In this document: one piece after another, positions 26,801 through 37,928 of the stretch | How positions within the stretch are numbered: the stretch's first letter is position 1 | Layout of the letters: each line of letters starts with the position of its first letter | From: Echinococcus granulosus | Taxonomy: Eukaryota > Platyhelminthes > Cestoda > Cyclophyllidea > Taeniidae | Direction: 5' to 3' | Length of the DNA stretch: 64,000 bases | Assembly (NCBI RefSeq): GCF_000524195.1 | Contig: NW_020170387.1 | Span: 471,980-535,979 of the forward strand | Made by a program: the position numbers and the translations under genes | Notes under the pieces: generated by a model | Databases searched by the model: none | What the model was told of the DNA's origin: nothing | The model's input: only the letters and a program-made list of their open reading frames with translations

Positions 26801-29800
26801 GATTTAGTTATTAACTAGGAAAGGGACCAATTATCAAAAAGAAGATTGAGGACGAAGGTTGAAGTGAGTGATTCAGCATCACTATTTGCGATCTTAAATG
26901 GATGGCTGGACTACTGTTCATAAAATTGTCTTTTCATTTGGGGACGAAGGAATGTGCTACTACCTCTCATGATCAGCTCCAAAGATTCCAAATGCCTCTT
27001 CCGTGTAATGCTGGCTAATTTCGCGAATATATTTCGTTTCTGATAGACACTGGTCGATTATGGACGCAAGCCCACCGCTATCCTGCATGGAGAAACAAAG
27101 TGCACGCAATAAGTATGTTTGTCGCAACCTCTTCTGATTTTACAAATAAAAGAACACAATTGATTTAAAGAGTACGGAGATTAATAACAAGAAAATTGTC
27201 TAGCTATTTATAATTTTTATTAAATTTAATAGCCTAACATCTAAGGGAATCATTATTTGCCTGTATCATAGCGAGTGACTTTAAAGTATTGTCTTTTACA
27301 AGTAAAGTTTTTCGCAGTCTCATTAGTTATTTAGTTTGAGCAGTATAATGATCGTTAAATAATTATTGCATTAGGTGATCGCTAATGATCGAATTTGGTA
27401 AATGTTGGTTTAAGTGGATCAATGGAGCAAATTCCCCAAACAAAATGTGCAAAGTAAAGGCATAAACTGCCTAAACGAAGGAAAACTATGAAAGTTATTG
27501 AAACCGCGTTTGTAAATTACTAATCCCAATCACTTTTATGCCCATTGCACGTCCTAAATAATTTTTTAATAAAAAAATTATGTCATTCAGCAGACGACTG
27601 CCACTGACTCCATTTTGCACCGATCCTAGTGGCTAATATTCTTCTGACTTTTAGAGGCGATTACAAATTGATTTGGCGCCGCTTTTGCGAGTATACTGCG
27701 TCTCGTCTCCTGTTGGCGCCACAGCTGATGAGGTACAGTTAGATAGCCAATCATTTCACTGCAATGACTTCAGGTTAGCAGCGCAGCAAATCTGATGCAG
27801 CAAGAGATGCTTAAGAAACTAGTAGGAACAAAACAAGTGTGCTCACTACTATTATGATCTCTAATTATTGGAGTGCATGAAATAACATGTAAGGTTCCCT
27901 TTAAAGGATTTGCATTCATTCTGATAAAAGTAACTGCAACTGGTTACTCTTCTGCCAATTATTGTGTAATTACTTAAATAGGTAGTAGGCTCCGATTCTC
28001 TGCCTAGCTAATATTGAGAATATTTCTGTTACTTAGAAACCGGAAATATTGTTTATTTGAGACTGAGCATGTCGATTACCAGCACAAAGTAGGAACTTGA
28101 TCCTAGGTTGTTCGAAACATACGGAGTCATTATTGTCACAACAATCAAAAGTTTAGCGCGTACTTTTAGGTCAGGCTAACTTTATGTACAAAAAAAATCT
28201 GCATTAGTCACTAAGGTATCTGCCTTGAATTTGCAGTTAGCAAAGAATAAGTACTTACGGCCACTACCACAAATGGGATATTGCATTTTAGAGCCTCGCA
28301 AACTCCCAGAGCATCCTCAGGTCTTCCAGCGACCAGAATTCCACAAACAGGGGTGTTGTCTATAAAAAACTGCTTTGTATTACCAACCTCTAAAATACAT
28401 TTATACAACTGGATAGATAACAGTGTCTGTTGGGGTCAGAAATTTCCTTTTCATCTAGGTTATTATTCAATGAAAATGTTTAATGCACTTAGATCTATTT
28501 GAGCATCTCTTTACACAGAGACACAAAACTATGACAAATGCTATTTTGCTCTACTTATTATGTAGATTTTCTATGAAATGCGTTAAATCATCTTTCCTCT
28601 ACTACAAATGCTGGCATAATGTACGCGAATCACTGTGCCGCTAGTAAAACACAATATAAAATAATTACTGTCAATAAAAAGCGTGTTTTATGCTCCCATC
28701 TAATGATTGCCTGAACCATTCGAAATGCATATGTGCATGCAATTAGAGTATGTTAAACAAGTGAGAAATTGGGCAGGTAATTTTAACGATAGGGAAGTTG
28801 GTGGTACTAAAATTCAGTGCCTTTGACTTTTAATGTCGGTTGTTGAGTATTTGGATTAAAACTCATAAGAGCACATGGCTATATCATCAATTGTCATTTA
28901 ACAGGCAGTAATTTGGTCCCTACTATTAATATAATGCAATAAAACGATTCCTTTAAGACAATCTTGCCTAAATCACATTTCAGCTCCATAATTAAAATCA
29001 TGTGATAAGCTTACTCACAAGTAAGATTGCAGCTTTCAGGACGAAACGTCATTTTTGAGAGCCAAGCTTCAAATCTAGTACGAAATTCCTGAATGCAGTG
29101 AATGTCATTTTTGGGGCCCGAGTCAACGAATAGGTACCGGGTGTGATACGGCGCCAGTGGAGTGTGCAGCTCGGTCTTGGAGCCCTTCTGAGGGAATTCA
29201 ACTTGAGTCGATCCCTAAATAGTGGTACAGAGATTATTTGCACTTTCCAAAGTGTTGCCTTCAAAGTAAAATACACCAAAAGTCGACCTTCCCGATGCCC
29301 CGCATTTTCCTAAACGACGTCCAATCTTTTGTTTTGAATTTTTACAGAGAAATATGTAAGCAAATAAAACATTCTGGAGTGTTCAAACTGTCAGTAAAGC
29401 AAAAAATATTACACCATCTACCATCATTGTAAGGTACAATTTTGTTCCAAAACAGTAGAAATAATGAGTTTTATGCAGTCATATCAAAGAGTACCGAAAA
29501 ATTGGAATGCAACAATTTTATGTAGTGATGAAACATATTAATCCGTTCTCGATAATTTTAGAAATAACGTTTCCTGACATGATATTTCCTGAAAGCTTTA
29601 TTTCCCACATCAGAGAACCAAAGTATGGTTGAAATGATTTAAAGTGGATTAAAATGGGCTATAACCACGCATGAATATTACTAAATACAATTGTGGTTCT
29701 ATGCACTTAAGTAAGGTGGATGTAAGGGGCCTTTAATTGTTAATGAAAGAAACATTTTGGAATAAGCTTAATTTTTTATATGACAAGGGTGCAAATTTTT

Positions 29801-31266
29801 GACAAAAAAAAGCATCTTACGTGTGCTCTAAGAGCCTCAGGACCTACCATATAGTTTGAGGATCGAAGATGCGACTGAAAAGGCAGCCGTCGCCATGGAA
29901 CTATCCCAATTACTTGCAGACTTTTCAGCCTATAGGCCTCAACATAGCCGCACATACCAAGGGACATTACTTCCGAGACGCTACCATATTGACCATCTGT
30001 GATAATCCACGTTACTGAAATTCCGCACGCAGTTGGATCTCAATCAAATATTAGCTTAAAACTTCTCAAAGTGATATTATAACCCCAACAAAACAATTTA
30101 CAATTTCTATTACAAGATAATTGTTGTAGGCAAAAAAGAAGCAACTAATTAAAATAAAAAAATAGTACAGTTTGTTCCTTTGGAGCCAAATAGTCTGCTT
30201 GGAATCTACATATTGTTAGTACAAGCTATTTAATACCTTAAACTTTTAGGCAAACAATTGCATAGTAAGAAGTGAGTGAGTGCCAAATAGTAATATGAAA
30301 TCTAGAGGATACATTTGTTTCATAAAGATAATTTGGATTTTAAAGGTAGGAGATTTTAATTCATATACTGTCTTTACCATTTTGATTGGGATTGTGATTG
30401 GAATGAAAAAGCTAATTGGCAAATGAGTAATTCTGACGACTTAGTGAATACGTTGACAAATCTGCCTGGTTATATGGCAGCATAATTTAAAAATAGATGC
30501 AATTTACAGGTTTTCTGAAACACTCTAAAAATCAGGCTATAACAGCGCTTTTGGGATGCCTTCCCCATCGGAACTGAACCATGAAGAGACAGCACTAGAC
30601 CGGGCTTTCGCAGCTTCCAGATGCGAAAAAATAGCTTTTCCAAGTCCTCCATTGGTGTATCATCTGTCATTCTCACAAACTATTAAGGTAGAAAAAAAAA
30701 ATTTTAATGAACCTATTATTATCTGTTATCTCATCACTATAACAGTATAGTTCAAGCATGCTGCTAATACGCAGTTTTTAAGGCAATAAAATTCACCTCA
30801 GCCATGACACTGGAGCAGGGTGTTTCAAATTGTCCGAAGGTGTTCGTCGGCCGCTTAATAAATCGGTCCTTTCGGCTTGCAACCAGTTTGTCTAACACTG
30901 CATGTCCACTGAAAACTTCGTGGTTGAAGGCATCATCGCAACATTCGCAGTATGTGTGACCTTTGTAGCTGAGGTGTTAAGAAAAAATACATTAAATTAG
31001 AACGCCTGTACTTCTCCTCTTGTACTTTAAACACTAATTCGGATCAGAAATATGAACGCACTGTTGTCCGATCACGAGTGTTGACAAGAGGTATTAACAA
31101 ATGCTTTCGTGGGTTAACCTTAACAATAACTATCAAGGTGTTTGAGGCTGTGCATGCTTTTGGCATATTGACTTAAAACTTACCAGTAAAGTGGATTAAT
31201 TTGGGTACAAAGATAGGCCTCAAAGTTCAATGCCATGCTCAAGTTAGAGTCGGTTTCTTCCTGTTC
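13343..31266 (-). CDS. TRPM2-like cation channel with C-terminal NUDT9-homology domain (TRPM-B)
   Basis: Second TRPM2-type channel, tail-to-tail with TRPM-A. Exons from 5' to 3' (minus strand): 31184-31266, 30797-30968, 30508-30679, 29848-30014, 29019-29214, 28259-28359, 26964-27082, 26431-26600, 26149-26264, 25797-25946, 25089-25139, 24676-24830, 24043-24265, 22380-22605, 20566-20673, 20238-20324, 19752-19889, 19214-19471, 18653-18854, 18266-18401, 17297-17487, 16169-16449, (gap), ends of one exon at 15384-15394, 14513-14863, 14259-14411, 14075-14188, 13343-13447 with stop TAG. About 1,408 residues are recovered. The N-terminus has the TRPM cysteine motif (YCECCDDAFNHEVF) and FVRMTDDTP, both typical of TRPM. 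Thirteen exons have exactly the same length as in TRPM-A. One or two exons after the coiled coil are lost in or near the N run. A short exon may be missing between 30508 and 30014. The start is unclear: either ATG 31236 or an upstream ankyrin part (32165-36120). Confidence 0.93.
15395..15494. other. Assembly gap (100 N) inside TRPM-B
   Basis: A run of exactly 100 N, the usual placeholder for a gap of unknown size. On the minus strand the exon end PWD followed by a gtgcgt donor touches the gap; it corresponds to the TRPM-A exon 9539-9705 that ends PPIPWE. The rest of that exon, and possibly the preceding small exon, is therefore missing from the assembly and not lost from the gene. Confidence 0.85.
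17297..20324 (-). other. TRPM-B transmembrane and pore block (pre-S1 to TRP helix)
   Basis: Exons 20238-20324 (pre-S1, DFYKAPCVRHAYQV), 19752-19889 (S1-S2), 19214-19471 (S3-S4 and YIGPKLQMIRKM), 18653-18854 (S5 and pore, FFQMFGEF), 18266-18401 (pore-loop cysteine pair C-x7-C and S6 LLINLLIAIF) and 17297-17487 (TRP helix, SQQLWTMQRY). The filter FGE is shared with TRPM-A. S4 reads VQQLLLLLSI, with leucine where TRPM-A and human TRPM2/TRPM8 have arginine. S2 has E-x-x-K and S3 has N but not the following D, so the TRPM2-type calcium site is incomplete here too. Confidence 0.87.
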
Positions 31267-32128
31267 CTATAAGTAAAAAATATGCAACTGACTTGGGAAT
31301 CAAATATACCTCATCCACCAGCCTGTATACATATATGCAGCAGCTCGTACGCTTTTTCCGTCAGCACAGCATTTACTACAACGTGTGCATTAAAATGCCT
31401 TATGCAACAAAATGGATTGAGAATGCACTCCTAAAGACTGTAGAATATTGTATCCATAGAGCAAATAGTAAGTACATAAATGAAAAAATGCAGTAATTTG
31501 CTCATTTTTTTGTCAATGATGGCTACTGCAGATGCTTTTTATCACCACCGCTTTCCATTTACTGAACAGACAAAAGTATTCCACTAGACTCGGTGTAAAC
31601 TCCAGAATCGATATGGTCAATGAGTTTTTGGGAGCATTGCACCAAAAAGATTCTTTTCTACTGAGCCATATAGTTAATAATACTATTTTATATGGCTCTG
31701 CATCATATTTGCCTTAATGAATGGCGTGAATGTTCAATTTGTGGAGGCTTTTAAGCACAGATTTATTATTTAGCCATGCTAGAAGGCATTTCATTAAGCT
31801 ACCACACAAGACCTCTTTGATTAATACAAAAAACATGAACCCACTTTAATTACATCAAAAAAGATAACGCCAGATAAATCTCGCAAACTTTGCACCATTC
31901 TAGGACATAAAATTTTTCAGAATATTTAATAACTGGTTTCCCTACTCTCGATATCGTCTGTCATCGTGTTATCACAATGTTCTACTTACGGGAAGGACCA
32001 TAAGTAAAAGGTGTATTTTAAGTAACCATAAACTTTCTCACTAAATGTTTGTTGAATTTTGTTGCATAATAAACGGACTGTACTAATTTTATAATGGCAA
32101 AGATTACTACATTCCGGACATAAAAATA
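31267..32128. other. Stretch between ankyrin exons and TRPM-B exons: intron or intergenic
   Basis: AT-rich with no supportable exon on either strand. It is either an ordinary-sized intron of a fused gene or the promoter region of TRPM-B. Open frames at 31293-31496 and 31532-31717 on the plus strand show no domain and no splice context. Confidence 0.5.
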
Positions 32129-35100
32129 CTACAGATGGAAAAGTGGGACACAGAAACTTAGTACCGTTGATATGACATCCATTTCTACTTCGTCATTGTC
32201 CGTCACGAACGCGGATGAAGGCGCTTTCGACTGTTCGTTGAGGAAGTCTCGAATATTTTGGGGCTGATAGCTTAGGCAATAATCCACGGGCAGCTTTCCA
32301 AACTTTATTGAAGACAGATTTCATGATTAGCATTATAATATTTCATCCCTTATCTCCCAAAGCAAATAACCACACAAACACAGTTATCAGCAAATAAATT
32401 CATGGATTTCTACTTGATATCTACTTAATTATTCTAGTTATATAAATAAATAATTTGGCTGCTAAAAATTTGTGTAAATTTTCTAATTTTAGGCGGAAGA
32501 AGCAGCTTGTCTTCCACTTGAAATGACCATTTGCAAGACAAGCAAGAATGAGTACTCTGGGAGACCAGTCTGCAGGACACCGAGATATTGCATGCAGTTT
32601 GGAAACATGAAACCGTCAAATTACAGCATCTACAATCTATGCTTGAAGTAAACACCACTTTTCATTAATCCAATTTTGAATAAATTCCGTAGAACCTATT
32701 TGTTCGGTACTGTGCTCCTCGCATTGTTTGAAATAACCCAAACCCTATTATTTGATCGGCATTTTAGTTTATCGCAGGTATTTTAAACTCGGTCAAAAAC
32801 TTCACATCTCCCCTAAAATTTGGCAAAATATGTGTGAACTAAAACAAGTGGTCAAGTCAAATTGTTACAAAATCATTGATTACTTAATTGCGATTTACTT
32901 ATTTTGTTCACGTAAAATTGTGGGAGTAAACAAGAGAATCGAGATGAATTTTTGCTAGAATACGTAAAATACATGAAGTTTACTTACTTTATCCTGAATG
33001 TGTATGGGAGTAGGATCCTTGGACAGCAGCATCACTACCATGGGTAGGTTGGTTTGAGTGGCGTAATGCAATGGCGTACGACCCAACTAAATGTAACACA
33101 ACGGGCAAAATTGGGTGATAGTATGGGTTTAATGACAAAAATCTTGAAATGGGTGTACATTTATTTCCTTTCGGTGGGTCTCCTAGTTACACAAGTAAGG
33201 TAGCTAACAAATAAGTTTTTAGAATGACTATTTGTTCATCCAAGCAAGAGCCCTTGTAAGTATTCCCCATTATAAACTTGGAATTGTCTAACGTTTCCTC
33301 TTTTATGTCAATAAAACAAAACTTCGCAAGTCGCTAACTCGATTATAAGCCTCATTTACTTTACTGAAATCGTTCTAATCTTCTTATTTAAAATAAAATG
33401 GATTCAAACCTACATTTATTTCTTTTGGGAGCTTCAAACTTATAATGATGAATGCGAAAACGTACAATGTCCTGTGAGGCGGGATTGAAGTTTGCCTTAA
33501 GCAGCTTCCGCAGACCCGCATAGTCGCCCAAAGCACCACAAATATGGACGGCCGAAACTTCTTCCTACCAAAGCAAATTTAAATTAGCCAAATTATTGGA
33601 TTTAAATCCATCCAACTCCAAACTCATTCGTTGGTTCACTGCGGCCTCACCGTTAGCAATAGATTAGCTCACACCTTGGAAATATTAATAATCCAGATGA
33701 TTTTGTGATCTTTTGAAGCAGGGTGGCGTAAATTCCCTTAACTACTTAAATCATTCATCATATTTCCAGTAATGAAGCTGCAAAACAACAAATATCTTAA
33801 CTACATTGCTTTTGAGCTGTCAAAATCACAAGGTAAAGTTAAAATCGGGTATACTTCTTTTTAAAACCTAATGAGTAAATAATGGGTTTCTTTATGGCTA
33901 GTAATGTAATGTTAAATTTTGCCCTTAAGTTATTAAAACATCCTTAATTTTTGCATTAAAAATTAAATGTTGGCAGCTCTCATATCATACTAAGAATAAT
34001 AGCGTTTACGGTGGCAAAATCATTCTCAAACGGGAAGAAGAATAAATGCAAATTGTCCATCTAAAAACAGGTTGATTTTTTGGAATCATAGTGTTGTAAA
34101 AAGAGGACAAAGATAGGAGCTTACTTCACATCCCCTTCGGTAAAAATGAATGTATAAGGATGTAGTTATTCAGTATTTTTTTTATTTGCGCGTTAAACCA
34201 CACAAGCACTTCAGTCCCCGAGGATTGTGCTTCTGCTCTGCAGCATGTCTCTCAGACCATACTAGTTGGCATCCAGCCCTTCTGTACGTCACCCGCATAT
34301 GTTCTACTACCCCATTTTGGCTGATTACGAATCTGAGGGAGACTCAAAAGGCAACAATTTTGTCCCGAGGGAATTGCATGAGCCCATTACTTAGTTGAGC
34401 AATGACAAGCCGGTTGGATTTCCCTCTTATTTTCGATTTTGGTTGTACCTTTTAACTAGTCAAGATCTCTTAATTCAGAAAAGCTTACACTAAATTTTTT
34501 TAAATTTTTGAGTGACCACAGCCTTACCCCAGCTATCAGCAATATTGTATTATCCGCTTTGATTCGTTTCAATTTCCAAGATTTTTCTTTAGGCATTGGG
34601 ATTGAAAAATATTCACGATTGTACACAAAATTAGTCTTCTACTTTTGTGCAACGGTTCAGCAAAGATTCGGGGCGTTACACATACATAGAACTACATACA
34701 TATATGTTAAATTTCGAACTTGTATTTTTGGTAAAATTTCTTCGAAAATCAGGAAGAAGCTCACGCACGTTTGTTAGGACGCGTTTGACATCGTGTTTTA
34801 GGATGCTGCCAATGATGGAATGCGCTGACAAAATGCATGCCAAATGCAATAAGTTGACGCCGTAGAGAGCTTTCCAAAATGTAGATGCCATGTATTCCAC
34901 ACACTAGAATTGTAAAGACATGATATCCAAAATTGGACTAAAAAGGGATTGCTTTACCCAAACTTTCTACTAACAATGTACCTAAAATTATGATAGTTGA
35001 GCAACTTTGCATTAAGAGTACGGGTAAAGTAAGAGGACTTCATCTCACTTAAGCGATTTTGGCTCGTAAGAGTAGTAATAAGCCACCAAATATCTGTCCA

Positions 35101-36120
35101 CATGAAAAAAAATCGCTAAAGAATTGAAAGCAATGAGGTACAACATGATATCTATGGAAAATTCACCTTCCCAAGTGAGGTGTCACCCGAAGGTTTGCAG
35201 CAAAAATTACTGAATGTTACAGCTTTGTACAATTACTATCCTACAACAGCGACTTTAGGCAAAAATTTTAAAGGAATTTCGAGAACAGTTGATCAGTTAA
35301 CTGACAAAGCACTGCCACATTTTTTCGTTGACAGCTGCCGTTTTTTGACCTTTTTGAGGTTGCAGCATTCAAGTATTTTAGCGGTTTTGCTTTTAAAATA
35401 ATCCTTAAAAACTGTTCCAAATGATACTTTTAATGTAGCAAACTTAACTATTTGTGTTTGGAAGAAAGTAGAAAGGGCAAAAATGTTTTAAATTTATCCA
35501 ACCTAGTATTTGATTCAGAACTACAGAGTAATTCCACAATGGATAAACGTCAGCTACACATTAAACGGTTATCGCTACTTGGAAATGGTAATGTTATATC
35601 CATTCCTTATAATTTTCTTTTGTGCGGGCAAAGAAGTCACATTAATGATTTAGCAACCTTGTCAAAAAGCCATATTATTTCATGATAATACAAAAATTTA
35701 TATACTCGACAGCTCGAATCGAGTGAGGAATAAAAGTAGTAATAAACTGTACTTTGTTTGAGGAAATAGCTGTTGCATTCTAATCATAGGCTGCCATATA
35801 GGCTTTCATACAACGGTTAAAATAACAATCATTGCTTAAATTACTGTAAATACTACAAAAAAACTTACTGGTAAGTGAGTCAGCACCACATTAACCCTAA
35901 AGTTTTGAATGTGCTCATAGCAGAAGGTCTCAAATGTTTCCACCTCATCGCATCTCATTGCGTCAATTAGCTTAGCGATCTCAGGCTGCGTGAGCACCGT
36001 GCCACTGAATCCGTGGAATGCAGAATTTAGGTTTTTAGATTTTGCCAAATCCAACGTAAGTAGTGGCGAGATGCTGTTGTAAACTAAAGAAGCGTTCCGA
36101 CGCAGACGAAAGGATTTCAT
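32129..36120 (-). CDS. Ankyrin-repeat protein, possibly the N-terminal part of TRPM-B
   Basis: Five exons, all joined in phase 0: 35869-36120 (start ATG, MKSFRLRRN), 34769-34903, 33466-33564, 32988-33086 and 32165-32302. Together they give 241 residues. Ankyrin signatures are clear: VNLLHLACILSAHSIIGSIL, VSAVHICGALGDYAGLRKLL, GRTPLHYATQTNLPMVVMLL and GKLPVDYCLS, i.e. about four repeats with the TPLH core once intact, followed by an acidic tail (DNDEVEMDV). If the last exon is not spliced the frame runs on 11 residues to a TAG at 32129-32131, giving a stand-alone protein of about 252 residues. If the gtacta donor at 32164 is used, the frame continues in phase into 31184-31266, the first TRPM-B exon. 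I cannot decide between these from sequence alone. No enzyme or binding partner can be named. Confidence 0.8.
34240..34380 (+). repeat. Interspersed repeat family 1, diverged copy
   Basis: Shares the order of short blocks CATGTC-TCT, ACCAT-CTAGT, CCC-TTCTGTA and, further on, a GAGACTC-like block with the copies at 44050-44190 and 55365-55490. Lies in an intron of the ankyrin gene. Similarity was judged by eye and divergence is high. Confidence 0.45.
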
Positions 36121-37928
36121 CTTCGGTCTGCTATTAGGATACGGTCTCTCCGCCCGTAAGTACACAACTTTTCATGCAATGTGCAGGCTGTGTACAATAA
36201 CCAATGACGCTGTAGTGCTAAGCCCATCAAACTAACTACCGTAACAGAGTTCTGGACCAATACGAAAGAGAGGGTCCTACAATTGTATGTCAAATAAACT
36301 GGCTATATTTTGAAATGATTATATTAAATAGAAGCCCTAAGTTTTACTTCAGAAAAACCCTTAGGCAATGCCTACTAGCAGGTAGCTGGCTAATCAGCCA
36401 ATGTAGAGGGATACATTGTTGTGACTGAGCATGTCATACCTATGGCCTTTAAGATACTGTATTCCAACTTTATGACACATTATCAAGTTGTTCAGCATAC
36501 CGCTCTATTAAAACAGTTTTTTGTATATTATACTTATAATATTTCAAAGTCGCAATAGGCTGTATTAGAGTCATCTCAATGTAGAAGAGGACTGGGAGGT
36601 CACAGGCACGGTCGGAAAGCCATGCCGCTTGGACGGAGTACAACTTGTGGAGACTAAAGAGGCCACGTAGTTAAATAGCTGCCCATACACTGCAAGCTAA
36701 GTCCCTCCAATTTGTAAATTCCACATCCATTTTAATGATAAGTTCATTTCTCACTATTCAGTGCAATCTCAAATCAAAAAAGATAAATTGATTTTACCAC
36801 CTCATTATGTGAGCTGTCAAACCCACATCTGAATGCAATTTTCATCTGGGTAGAACGAGCCTAGCCAATTTCTGGGCAAGGCAAAAGCATTAGTCCCACT
36901 AACCCAGACTACTACCTTGCTGGAGCTAATATTCAGGGCACAAAATATTTAGCTATCACAATGATTGAAACACACAATTACAACGTATCCATCAAATAAC
37001 TATCTGAGCGCTCCATTAAAAATGATGAAGACTTTCAATTTTTAATCGGGAGTAAGTCTGCACAGTGGAATTCACCAATATCAGTTACCTAATTTGCGGA
37101 TTCTTTCCTGTTGAAAGTAAAATATGGCAGGACAAATATCAAGAAAAGTGAGTAGCATCGTTTCTTAGTAAAGTCTTCCACAGTTGCTTTCTTTCTGTCA
37201 TGCATAATCAGTTATCCGGGATGACATGCTAAACAGATGAAACCGCCCAACGGGTTATTTACCTCGCAAATGCAATTTTAGAATAACACTTCTTTGTGTA
37301 CAAGACATTAAATGCCCCCTCTAGTTCAAATAATTTAACCTATCCAATATCTGAACTATGAGGTGCATGCACACAGCACTGCGAAACCACTCAGGTGCCA
37401 CATTAAGGCCTCCACTAGTACAGATGAGGCGGAAGTTCATGGGTACTCCACAATCTACAGAGGCCGTGCATTACGTCGCGAGCCAGATCACAATGCAAAT
37501 ACACTGCACCGAAACCTTCACTACATTTCAAAACAAACCGTTGTCCTTTCATCTTGGGACATGGGCTTGTGCAAATAAAACCACAGGGGACTCTGGGTAG
37601 TCATTCTTTGTGCTACTGGACCAAATACACTTGAAGGGTATTCAATACTCGCTTCTGACCGGCGATCAGACATTGCATCGTACTTCTGAAACTCAGCTCA
37701 CGCATAATTTGTGGTAGAAAGTTTATTTTTTTCCAGTTTATATTTAGTACAAATGCCTAAACAATGGACCTAATACTTATTCAATTTAGTACCATTAACT
37801 CATTAAGTAAATTCGTTCATTCATTTATTTCCACTTTCCATTAAAAGAAACATTCAAGATTTCGTACAAAAAAAGAAGTAATGTTTCCACAAATAGCCTG
37901 AGAAAAAATTTGCTTTACACCTTCATCT
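36121..37928. other. Intergenic region between the ankyrin and CASD1-like genes
   Basis: No supportable coding exon. It holds a repeat family 2 copy (about 36580-36690) and a GC-richer patch at 37360-37610 with short frames of no known domain. Possible polyadenylation signals for the CASD1-like gene (TTTATT on the plus strand) lie at 37824-37829 and near 37725. Confidence 0.5.
36580..36690 (+). repeat. Interspersed repeat family 2, copy
   Basis: Contains CTGGGAGGTCACAGGCACGG, then GCCATGCC and ACAACTTGTGGAGA. The copy at 53605-53715 has the same blocks in the same order (CTGGGAGGCTAC, GGCCATGT, ACAACCTGTGGAGA). A short, GC-rich, SINE-like element is likely; no target-site duplication was identified. 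Confidence 0.6.
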
